From GCA-003244245 sp964250265 (lineage in GTDB: Bacteria; Actinomycetota; Actinomycetes; Mycobacteriales; Pseudonocardiaceae): a stretch of DNA of 26,917 bases. Shown here in pieces: positions 16,312 through 23,276 of this stretch. The translations under genes and the position numbers were made by a program. The notes beneath the pieces were generated by a model. That model saw only the letters and a program-made list of their open reading frames with translations. It was not told where the DNA came from and did no database searches. Numbering within the stretch: the first letter of the stretch is position 1; every line of letters starts with the position of its first letter. The DNA lies in assembly GCA_964250265.1 (NCBI GenBank), contig CAXUFG010000045.1:1-26917 (forward strand), written 5' to 3'.

Positions 16312-17763
16312 GTGGCTGATCCGAAGGGATTTCTCACAACGGGGCGGCGGAACCCACCGCGGCGTCCGGTGGAGCTCCGGTTGCGCGACTGGCGGGAGGT
16401 CTATGAGGACTTCGGCCGTGAGGCGCTGGAGGCGCAGGCCGGCCGGTGTATGAACTGCGGGATCCCGTTCTGCCATCTGGGTTGCCCGCTGGGCAACCTC
16501 ATCCCGGAGTGGAACGACCTGGTGTGGCGGCAGGACTGGGCGGATGCGGCCGAGCGGCTGCATGCCACCAACAACTTCCCGGAGTTCACCGGGACGTTGT
16601 GCCCGGCGCCGTGCGAGGCGGCCTGTGTACTGGCCATCAACGATGACGCGGTGACCATCAAGCAGGTCGAGATCGAGATCATCGATCGGGCCTGGGACGA
16701 GGGCTGGGTACGCCCGGCTCCGGCCGAGGTGCGCACCGGTAAGAAGGTTGCCGTGGTCGGGTCCGGCCCAGCGGGGCTGGCCGCGGCCCAGCAGTTGACC
16801 CGGGTCGGCCACGACGTGGTGGTCTACGAGCGCGCGGACCGGATCGGCGGCCTGCTGCGCTATGGCATCCCCGAGTTCAAGATGGCCAAACACCGGCTGG
16901 ACCGGCGCCTGGACCAGATGCGCGCGGAGGGCACCGAATTCCGGGCCGGCGTCGACGTCGGCGTGGATCTCGATGTCGACGAGCTACGGGCCGGCTTCGA
17001 TGCAGTGGTGCTCGCCGGCGGGGCCACCGCATGGCGGGACCTGCCGGTACCCGGCCGTGAGCTGACCGGCATCTACCAGGCGATGGAGTACCTACCTCCG
17101 TCGAACCGGGTTCAGGAGGGTGACCTGACACAGTCCCCGATCGCCGCCGCCGGCAAGCACGTGGTGATCATCGGTGGCGGTGACACCGGAGCCGACTGCC
17201 TGGGCACCGCGCACCGCCAGGGTGCGGCCTCGGTGGCTCAGCTGGAGATCCTGCCGCTGCCGCCGGAGCAACGTCCGGAGTCGCAGCCCTGGCCCACCTA
17301 CCCGATGATCTACCGGGTGTCCTCGGCCCACGAGGAGGGCGGTGAGCGGCTGTTCTCGGTGAGCACCCAGCAGTTCCTCGGTGACGCCGATGGTCATTTG
17401 CGCGGCCTGCGGCTGGTCGAGGTGGTCTTCGAGGGTGGCAGGTTCGTCCCGGTGCCGGGCACCGAGAAGGACCTGCCCTGTGATCTCGTGTTGTTGGCGA
17501 TGGGTTTCGTCGGCCCGGAGAAGGGCAAGCTGCTGGAGGGTCTGGGGGTTGCGTACGACCCGCGCGGCAACGTCGCTCGCGACGGCGACTTCATGACCAG
17601 CGTGCCGGGCGTGTTCGTCGCCGGGGACATGGGCCGCGGGCAATCCCTGATCGTGTGGGCCATCGCCGAAGGCCGCTCCGCCGCCGCCGGCGCGGATCGC
17701 TACCTCACCGGCCGCGACGTCCTCCCCGCCCCTATTGCACCCACCGACCGCCCGGTGGCCTAG
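16312..17763 (+). CDS. gltD: Glutamate synthase small subunit
   Basis: GltD passes electrons from NADPH through FAD and two 4Fe-4S clusters to GltB. The 483-residue protein starts at GTG 16312 (VADPKGFLTT, the normal GltD start, with GGGGCGAGG upstream); earlier starts would lie in the hairpin. It shows the cluster cysteines CMNCGIPFCHLGC and CPAPCEAAC, the FAD motif VVGSGPAGLAAAQ, the NADPH motif IIGGGDTGADC and the C-terminal GVFVAGDMGRGQSLIVWAI. It forms an operon with gltB. Confidence 0.98.
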   Translation: MADPKGFLTTGRRNPPRRPVELRLRDWREVYEDFGREALEAQAGRCMNCGIPFCHLGCPLGNLIPEWNDLVWRQDWADAAERLHATNNFPEFTGTLCPAPCEAACVLAINDDAVTIKQVEIEIIDRAWDEGWVRPAPAEVRTGKKVAVVGSGPAGLAAAQQLTRVGHDVVVYERADRIGGLLRYGIPEFKMAKHRLDRRLDQMRAEGTEFRAGVDVGVDLDVDELRAGFDAVVLAGGATAWRDLPVPGRELTGIYQAMEYLPPSNRVQEGDLTQSPIAAAGKHVVIIGGGDTGADCLGTAHRQGAASVAQLEILPLPPEQRPESQPWPTYPMIYRVSSAHEEGGERLFSVSTQQFLGDADGHLRGLRLVEVVFEGGRFVPVPGTEKDLPCDLVLLAMGFVGPEKGKLLEGLGVAYDPRGNVARDGDFMTSVPGVFVAGDMGRGQSLIVWAIAEGRSAAAGADRYLTGRDVLPAPIAPTDRPVA

Positions 17764-17779
17764 CGTCTGGTTGGACCCG

Positions 17780-18004
17780 TCAGCGCTCTCGTGGGCGTAG
17801 CGCGCTCAGCAGCCGATCGAGGACCTTCTCAACACGTTGACCATTTGCCATACCCACCAATCGAGCTACTCGGTGAGGGGCGCTGGGACGTTCGCCGAGA
17901 CTGCGATGCATCACCAACTCGGTGTCGTTCATGTCGACGGCAACTTCGATCGAATCGCCGAGGTTCGGCCACTCACCAGCCGCCGGCTCAGCTGAGCGCA
18001 GCAC
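17780..18004 (-). CDS. Hypothetical 74-residue ORF, possibly a gene remnant
   Basis: Reads GEWPNLGDSIEVAVDMNDTE near the middle and ends VEKVLDRLLSALRPRER. The frame is open further upstream to a stop near 18036. The amphipathic C-terminal helix and balanced composition are more protein-like than a random GC frame, with a faint resemblance to SRPBCC polyketide-cyclase-like proteins, which are about twice as long. No ribosome binding site stands out. It may be the remains of a longer gene. Confidence 0.25.
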   Translation of the reverse strand: MLRSAEPAAGEWPNLGDSIEVAVDMNDTELVMHRSLGERPSAPHRVARLVGMANGQRVEKVLDRLLSALRPRER

Positions 18005-18067
18005 TGCAGAGCCGACCGTAAGACCACAACTAGATCAACGTCGTCTCAGACCGGCCCTGATCTTCAT

Positions 18068-18226
18068 CTAATTGTTCGACCAGAACCACTGTGGGTCCTC
18101 AAGGTGTCCGTCTCCCCTGCCGTCGTCCGCTCGTCGCATGTCGATCGAGGTGGTATCGATATGGCTTCGCAGGGTTCGTGGGCGGGCCATGCCCGAGGAT
18201 GTGATCGCGATCACCGCCGCGGACAT
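18068..18226 (-). CDS. Possible 52-residue small protein
   Basis: ATG 18226 to TAG 18068 gives a protein that begins MSAAVIAITSSGMARP and ends HLEDPQWFWSNN. AGGAGA lies only 2 bases from the ATG, too close for a good ribosome binding site. The aromatic C-terminus is unusual. I do not recognise it; it may be a remnant or chance. Confidence 0.2.
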   Translation of the reverse strand: MSAAVIAITSSGMARPRTLRSHIDTTSIDMRRADDGRGDGHLEDPQWFWSNN

Positions 18227-18243
18227 CTTCTCCTGAGGTCTGC

Positions 18244-18420
18244 TCAGGTTGGCCGGATGGCGGTGGCGAGGGCCGAGAGAGGCTCGGCTCCCAACTCGAT
18301 CAGCAGATAGTTCGGGATACCGGCTTGGGCGTACAGCGCGGGCTTGAGTGCCCGATCGACCACGGCATTACCGGGACTGGTGATCTCCACGACCAGCGCG
18401 ACGTCGACAGGCTCAGCGAC
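18244..18420 (-). pseudogene. Uma2-family endonuclease remnant
   Basis: The minus strand reads EPVDVALVVEITSPGNAVVD, then ALKPALYAQAGIPNYLLIEL, and stops at 18244. This is the core of the Uma2 PD-(D/E)XK family, with its Asp, Glu and Lys in place (VD, VVE, LKPALY). The usual 70-80 N-terminal residues and the last 30-40 are missing, and upstream the frame runs into the end of the EEP gene with no start. It is a decayed or truncated gene. Confidence 0.65.
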
Positions 18421-19186
18421 CGTGCGTTCCTCCTTTTGGCGACGCGACTCGTGAGTGGCGCAGCGACAGATCCGCGAGCAACAGCGCGTGGTCGCTGCCG
18501 GCGGCTGCGGACTCGTCAGGCAAGCGCTGGACGTCGATCACCTCTAATTCTTGGGTGCCCCAGAGGTGATCGTTGTCCGCGCTCAGCACCTGGTTGAGGT
18601 GGTGCACCGGTCCTGGACCCAGCAGCGGGTCCGCTCCCTCGGGCAGGGACGGCCCCGCGTCGATGCCGAACACGACGGGACCGGGCACTCCAGCCAGCCA
18701 CTTGGCGATCCCGGCGTGAAACGCCCGCTGCAGCGACGCCGCGGGCGCTCCGGTGGGCTGCCGACCATGGAAGCTGCACACGGTCAGCATGTCGCCGGTG
18801 GACAGGGCAACCTGGGCTGTCACCGTTCGCCAGAGGAAACCGGGCAGCACCGGCTCGCGAACGTCGAACGGCGCTGCGTTCAGGACACGGGAATCCAGCA
18901 GCGCGGTGGTCTGGGCACCGAGGATGGCACAACCCAGCCGGAACTCACTGGCCCGCGGGTTGCACAGATCGGTGGACAGCGCACCCCAGGCGAACTGCCT
19001 GGTCTTGCGGTGCATCCGCTCATGCGCAGATGGGTGCGGCATCAGCGCGCGGTAGACCGGGCGGCCGATCTCCTGGAGCAGCGCAAGATCAGGCTGCAGC
19101 TGGCGGAGCAGTTCGACCTTGGCGTCCAGCAGCCCGGTCGGGCGGGAATCGACATTCCAGCTCACCACCCGGACGCGCACCGCCAT
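18413..19186 (-). CDS. Endonuclease/exonuclease/phosphatase (EEP) family protein
   Basis: A 257-residue protein from ATG 19186, which shares its A with the TAA of the upstream gene (TAATG). EEP signatures: VVSWNVDSRP (Asn), LALLQEIGRP (catalytic Glu), CSFHGRQPTG, VFGIDAGPS (Asp) and AGSDHALLLADL (Asp-His). It is distinct from the xthA gene at 8195. The substrate could be DNA, RNA or a phosphoester; the coupling to a RecB/Cas4-like protein suggests DNA processing. The last 12 residues look like read-through into the Uma2 remnant. Confidence 0.75.
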   Translation of the reverse strand: MAVRVRVVSWNVDSRPTGLLDAKVELLRQLQPDLALLQEIGRPVYRALMPHPSAHERMHRKTRQFAWGALSTDLCNPRASEFRLGCAILGAQTTALLDSRVLNAAPFDVREPVLPGFLWRTVTAQVALSTGDMLTVCSFHGRQPTGAPAASLQRAFHAGIAKWLAGVPGPVVFGIDAGPSLPEGADPLLGPGPVHHLNQVLSADNDHLWGTQELEVIDVQRLPDESAAAGSDHALLLADLSLRHSRVASPKGGTHGR

Positions 19187-20256
19187 TACTGCTCTGCATT
19201 CCCAGCGCGGTGCTCGCTGACCCGGTAGATCTCCGGGACGAATCCCCACACCGACCCCAGCCGGCCGGGCTCGAAGTCCTCGCTGACCCGCTTGCGGTAG
19301 GCCGTATCGAGAATCGGGCTCTCGTCGATCCCCTGGGTCATCGCCAGGCATGGCGGCCGGTAGGCGCAGCCTGAGCAGTTCTCCCAGGACGGATTCGGGT
19401 AGATCCGCACCGACGGATCGGTCATGTCCTGCATCTCCAGCGCCACGCCGGCGCCACGCCGGTTGATTTCCAGCTCGGTTCTGGGGATGTGCGTGCGGCG
19501 GAACGCTTCGGTGCTGCGCTGCGTGGTGATCCCACCGGCGCCCGGTATCGCCCGGACCTTCACCTCGGCGCTGCTCTCGCTAGGCGTGACCACCCGCAGC
19601 TCGTTGTGGATGGTGCCCTCGAGCTTGGCGAGGAAGGCAAGCTGCCACGCCCAGCTGCGGGTCAGGGCCTGCTCGTCCAGCCGTAGCTCGTCGAGCTCCG
19701 GCCACTGCGAACCGGTGACGATCCGGTGCTCGACCAGCCAGTACAGCTCGTGGTCGTCGATGACCGACAGGTCGATCCGCACCCGGTACTGCATCGGCCG
19801 GCCTTCCGGGGTGATGAGCCCCCGATCCGCATCCGCCGGGTCGGGCAGGCTGATGTCGAATTGCGAGGCGACCCCGATCGGCGTGAAGCGATCGACCTCG
19901 CGCGCCCACTCGAAGTAGCGCTGGAGCATGCCGGTGCCCAGCTCCAGATGCTGCTCCCAGTCCTGGAGCTGCTCTGCGGACAGTTCACGGGTGCGCGCGT
20001 AGGCGTCGCGCTGCCTGCGCATCGACTTCTCCAGGCCGGCCACGGCCAGCGGGCAGACGATCGCCCGGTTCCAGTCCCACATGCCGGGGAAGTAGTAGAC
20101 GTCCAGCGCGTCGTGGATGGCCTCGCCGAAGTCGAAGACCTGGGCCGGCGCGATCGGCTCGTAGTCCTGCCGTGCCCGCGCACCGAGATCCCAGGCTCGC
20201 CGGCACCGCCGGAACAACCCGCTCTCCCACGGCCTGGTCACATAGTTCACGCTCAC
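19186..20256 (-). CDS. RecB/Cas4-like PD-(D/E)XK protein with four cysteines
   Basis: A 356-residue protein from GTG 20256, which has GGAGGT 4 bases upstream. It begins YVTRPWESGLFRRCRRAWD (Cys18); a helix FDFGEAIHDAL (His48) follows, then YRVRIDLSVI (Asp162), LYWLVEHRIVTG (Glu176, with Arg178 where the catalytic Lys is expected), WAWQLAFL (Gln205, like the RecB QxxxY helix) and a C-terminal CSGCAYRPPC (Cys294, 297, 303). One N-terminal plus three C-terminal cysteines is the 4Fe-4S pattern of Cas4 and AddB nucleases. The Lys to Arg change makes activity uncertain. It is coupled to the EEP gene and divergent from vapBC. Confidence 0.7.
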   Translation of the reverse strand: MSVNYVTRPWESGLFRRCRRAWDLGARARQDYEPIAPAQVFDFGEAIHDALDVYYFPGMWDWNRAIVCPLAVAGLEKSMRRQRDAYARTRELSAEQLQDWEQHLELGTGMLQRYFEWAREVDRFTPIGVASQFDISLPDPADADRGLITPEGRPMQYRVRIDLSVIDDHELYWLVEHRIVTGSQWPELDELRLDEQALTRSWAWQLAFLAKLEGTIHNELRVVTPSESSAEVKVRAIPGAGGITTQRSTEAFRRTHIPRTELEINRRGAGVALEMQDMTDPSVRIYPNPSWENCSGCAYRPPCLAMTQGIDESPILDTAYRKRVSEDFEPGRLGSVWGFVPEIYRVSEHRAGNAEQ

Positions 20257-20340
20257 GGCCACCTCCGCACCGCCCGCCTGCGATCCCGAGCCTACCGCGA
20301 CAGCCTGGCTTTCAGACCAGGCAGACATCTGTATTCGAGG

Positions 20341-20358
20341 GTATGCTGATCTGCATAC
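20341..20358. promoter_or_regulatory. Palindromic operator over the vapB start
   Basis: GTATGC and GCATAC flank six bases (TGATCT), a perfect inverted repeat covering the vapB ATG at 20343. A -10-like TATTCG at 20332-20337 would place transcription start at the ATG, giving a leaderless mRNA. VapB-VapC complexes usually repress their own promoter through such palindromes. Confidence 0.55.
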
Positions 20359-20603
20359 GAACCACGCTCAACCTTCCCGACGGGCTGGTGGCGCAGGCCA
20401 AGACCCACGCGGCGGCAAGCGGGCAGACGCTGACCAGCCTGGTGGAAGAGGGCCTACGGCTCGTGCTGCAACAGCACGAAGTCCCCTACCCCGTCGCACC
20501 CGAACCGCTGCCCGCCTTTGGGCAACCGGAGGGACGCATACTCGTGGATCTCACCGATCGCGATGCCGTCTGGGCGGCCCTCGGTGAGGGCCGGCAGGCA
20601 TGA
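20343..20603 (+). CDS. vapB: VapB-type antitoxin
   Basis: An 86-residue protein with an N-terminal ribbon-helix-helix pattern: RTTLNLPDGLVAQAKTHAAA, then SLVEEGLRLVLQQ. It binds DNA and neutralises the VapC toxin through its C-terminal tail. ATG 20343 is the only near start, without a ribosome binding site, which fits leaderless translation. The TGA overlaps the vapC ATG. Confidence 0.85.
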   Translation: MLICIRTTLNLPDGLVAQAKTHAAASGQTLTSLVEEGLRLVLQQHEVPYPVAPEPLPAFGQPEGRILVDLTDRDAVWAALGEGRQA

Positions 20604-21031
20604 TCCTGCCGGACGTGAACGTCCTGGTTTCTGCGTTCCGCCGGGAAGCGGAACATCATGAGGGGTACGCGACCTGGCTGGCCCGGATGGTTGCTGGCGC
20701 CGAGGAGCTCGCGCTGCACGACTCCGTGCTCGCCGGGGTAGCCCGACTCGTCACCAATCCGAAGATCTTCGCCGACCCGGCCCCGCTTCCCGTGACGCTG
20801 GAGTTCCTGGCCCGGATCCGGGGCGCCCGGCGGGCCCGCTGGCTGACCTCGGGCGATGCGGCGTGGATCGAGTTCGGCGAGCTGGCCCGGGCCGACCGTG
20901 GGTTGCGGGCCAACCTGGTCCCGGACGCATTTCTCGCCGCCCTGGCCCGCGCCCACGGCTGCCAGATCGCCACCGCCGACCGTGGCTTCGCGCGGTTCCC
21001 CGGCGTGCGCAGCTTCGACCCCGCCGCCTAG
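20600..21031 (+). CDS. vapC: VapC-type PIN-domain toxin
   Basis: A 143-residue PIN ribonuclease that usually cleaves tRNA or rRNA. Acidic residues: Asp5 (LPDVNVLVSAF), Asp109 (VPDAFLAALARAHG) and Asp127 (ATADRGFARFPG). The HDSVLAGVARLVTNPKIF segment is typical of one VapC subfamily. It overlaps vapB as ATGA and converges with the MetE-like gene. Confidence 0.9.
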   Translation: MILPDVNVLVSAFRREAEHHEGYATWLARMVAGAEELALHDSVLAGVARLVTNPKIFADPAPLPVTLEFLARIRGARRARWLTSGDAAWIEFGELARADRGLRANLVPDAFLAALARAHGCQIATADRGFARFPGVRSFDPAA

Positions 21032-21065
21032 CGGCGCTATGTGGCGTGGCCCCGCTCTGCGGAGA

Positions 21066-22115
21066 TCAGGCGTTGCGGGCTCCGCCGTACCTGGCGAGGA
21101 TCTCGCGGTGCAGGTCGATGAGTCGGGGGACGTCCGCGCGGTCGGCCCGGGCCATGCTGCATTCCGTGCAGATGCCCCATGGTCCGGCACCGGCCGGTAG
21201 GTGGCGGTCGATCAGCGTCACCTGCGCGTCGGTGGTGCCGGGAGCCTGCTGGTCGGGGTGGTAGGGCACCAGTGCTAGGTACAGCTCAGTCTCCGATGCG
21301 GTCCGCAGGTCGGCAAGCGGCGCGAAGTACGCCTCGTCGCCCCGGTCCTGCGGGACTGTGAATGATATCCAGGCTGGCGGCCGTCGGGCCTGTGCCGCGA
21401 CGGCGTTCGCGAGGCGGACCTGGGTGGACAGTGATTCCGGCTCGATCATGTGTTTGTGTTCCGAGTCGCCGTAGCACAGGTGCAGCCCGGCGGGGACGTC
21501 GTCGGGTACGTGGTCGAGGAGGCCGGCGAGCTGCGCGGCGATCGCGTCGAGGTGGTCCGGCGCCCACTCCAGGGTCACCGTCTCGACGGCGGCGTCCCAC
21601 TGCACGGCCACGTCCGTGTGCGGGATCTCCGACAGCAACCGGTCGAGATCGGCGAGCAGCGCGCGCTCGTAGGACGGGCGGATCCGGTCCTTGTCCGCGG
21701 GGTGGAACAGGTTGCTGACGGCGAGCGGCGTCGGGTACGCGACCTGGAAGCGCACTGCGGGCGGTACGACTCCCTCGTCGCGGAGCTGGGCGAAGGTCGC
21801 GTAGGAGGATGTGTACTCCGTGGCGTAGCCGAGGTCGGGCCAGGTGATCGTGGCCGGATCGGTTCCCTCGGCCAGGCGGACCGTCGGCCCGCCGCCGTAG
21901 CGGCCCGCGGACCCGGGGTCGGCATCGACCCGTTGCAGGCCGGGCGTGGCCATTAGTTTCGGGAGCTGGAACCCGATCCACCGGGCGCGCTCGCCCGTCT
22001 CGCCGTCGGGCAGCCGGTGCACGCCGACCGGTACCCGCTCGGCCAAGGCCCGCAGGACGGTGGTGGTGTCGGGCAGGTTGACCCCGCCATTGAAATGGAT
22101 GGCGACCGGGGGCAT
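21066..22115 (-). CDS. UROD/MetE-like TIM-barrel protein
   Basis: A 349-residue protein. LHLCYGD (His212, Cys214) and WGICTECSMAR (Cys316, Cys319) recall the zinc site of cobalamin-independent methionine synthase (HxC and a later Cys), and the tail VPRLIDLHREILARYG also fits that fold. It lacks the N-terminal MetE half, so it is not a full methionine synthase; a methyltransferase or related zinc enzyme of unknown substrate is likely. A strong AGGAGG (22121-22126) precedes the ATG. It begins 21 bp after the fadE stop, in the same operon. Confidence 0.65.
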   Translation of the reverse strand: MPPVAIHFNGGVNLPDTTTVLRALAERVPVGVHRLPDGETGERARWIGFQLPKLMATPGLQRVDADPGSAGRYGGGPTVRLAEGTDPATITWPDLGYATEYTSSYATFAQLRDEGVVPPAVRFQVAYPTPLAVSNLFHPADKDRIRPSYERALLADLDRLLSEIPHTDVAVQWDAAVETVTLEWAPDHLDAIAAQLAGLLDHVPDDVPAGLHLCYGDSEHKHMIEPESLSTQVRLANAVAAQARRPPAWISFTVPQDRGDEAYFAPLADLRTASETELYLALVPYHPDQQAPGTTDAQVTLIDRHLPAGAGPWGICTECSMARADRADVPRLIDLHREILARYGGARNA

Positions 22116-22136
22116 GGCGACCTCCTGTGCGTCGGG

Positions 22137-23276
22137 TCAGGCAAGGCCGAGGTGGCGGGCGATGAGCATGCGTTGGACCTCGCTGGTGCCTTCGCCGATC
22201 TCCAGGACCTTGGCGTCGCGGTAGAAGCGGGCTACCGGATACTCGTTCATGAAGCCGTACCCGCCGAAGACCTGGGTGGCGTCCCGCGCGTTGTCCATCG
22301 CGGCGTTGGAGGAGACCAGCTTCGCGATGGCGGCCTCTTTCTTGAACTGTTCGCCGCGCAGCATTCTCTCCGCGGCGTGGTAGTAGGCCAGCCGGGCGGT
22401 GTGCGCTCGCACCTCCATATCGGCGATCTTGAATTGAATCGCCTGATAGCTGCCGATAGCATGGCCGAAAGCGTGTCGCTGCCGGGCGTAGGACACGCAT
22501 TCATCGATACAGCCCTGGGCCAGGCCGACACCGAGTGCGGCAATCGCGATGCGACCTTCATCCAGGATGGACAGAAACTGCGCGTAACCCCGGCCACGCT
22601 CACCGAGCAGGTTTTCCTGAGGCACCCGGCAGTCGTCGAAAAATAGTTCGTGGGTGTCCGAGCAGTTCCAACCGACCTTGGAGTAGCTCTTCGAGACCGT
22701 GAAGCCCGGGTGCCCGGCCGGCACCATGATGGTGGAAATCTCCTTGCGACCACCGCTGATACCGGTGATCGCGGTAACAGTGACCACGGAGGTGATATCG
22801 GTCCCGGAGTTGGTGATGAAGGCCTTGGAGCCGTTGATTACCCATTCATCGCCATCGCGCCGAGCTGTGGTGCGGGTAGCGCTCGCATCGGAGCCGCCGC
22901 CAGGTTCGGTGAGACCGAAGGCTCCCAGTGTGCGGCCCGTGCACAGCTCCGGGAGCCAGCGCTGCTTTTGCTCCTCGGTGCCGAACCGGAAGATCGGCAT
23001 CGCGCCCAGTGACACGCTGTCCTCCAACGTGGCGGCCACCGACGAGTCCACCCGCGCCAGTTCCTCCAGCGCCAGGCACAGCGCGAAGTAGTCGCCGCCC
23101 ATCCCGCCGTACTCCTCGGGGAAGGGCAGCCCGAACAGCCCCATCCCGCCCATCTTGGCCACCAACGCGTACGGGAACGTCCGGTGCTCGTACAACTCGG
23201 CGATCACCGGCGCGACCTCCTTGCGAGCAAACTCCTCAACAGTCGCGCGTAGCACTGCATGTTCCTCGCTCAACAC
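22137..23276 (-). CDS. Acyl-CoA dehydrogenase (isovaleryl-CoA/FadE19-like)
   Basis: A 379-residue FAD flavoenzyme that oxidises acyl-CoA to enoyl-CoA. Motifs: GLFGLPFPEEYGG, FGLTEPGGGSDA, KAFITNSG, RQRHAFGHAIGSYQAIQFKI, TQVFGGYGFMNEYPVARFYRD and EIGEGTSEVQRM (catalytic-loop Glu). Start GTG 23276 overlaps the accA stop. The accD-accA-fadE order matches the mycobacterial accD1-accA1-fadE19 group for leucine breakdown, so isovaleryl- or a similar short branched acyl-CoA is inferred. Confidence 0.92.
   Translation of the reverse strand: MLSEEHAVLRATVEEFARKEVAPVIAELYEHRTFPYALVAKMGGMGLFGLPFPEEYGGMGGDYFALCLALEELARVDSSVAATLEDSVSLGAMPIFRFGTEEQKQRWLPELCTGRTLGAFGLTEPGGGSDASATRTTARRDGDEWVINGSKAFITNSGTDITSVVTVTAITGISGGRKEISTIMVPAGHPGFTVSKSYSKVGWNCSDTHELFFDDCRVPQENLLGERGRGYAQFLSILDEGRIAIAALGVGLAQGCIDECVSYARQRHAFGHAIGSYQAIQFKIADMEVRAHTARLAYYHAAERMLRGEQFKKEAAIAKLVSSNAAMDNARDATQVFGGYGFMNEYPVARFYRDAKVLEIGEGTSEVQRMLIARHLGLA

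Larger units (their letters stand above)
17764..18243. other. Gene-poor stretch after gltD
   Basis: 480 bp with no confident gene, partly richer in A+T than the surroundings (about 18020-18090). Two minus-strand frames are possible (17780-18004 and 18068-18226). There is a 12-bp palindrome GCTCAGCTGAGC at 17986-17997. No clear terminator for gltD was seen. Confidence 0.5.

Noticed and set aside
19187..19351. N-terminal extension of the EEP protein to 19351
   Set aside because: The extra residues overlap the upstream nuclease gene out of frame; ATG 19186 with the TAATG overlap is the natural start.
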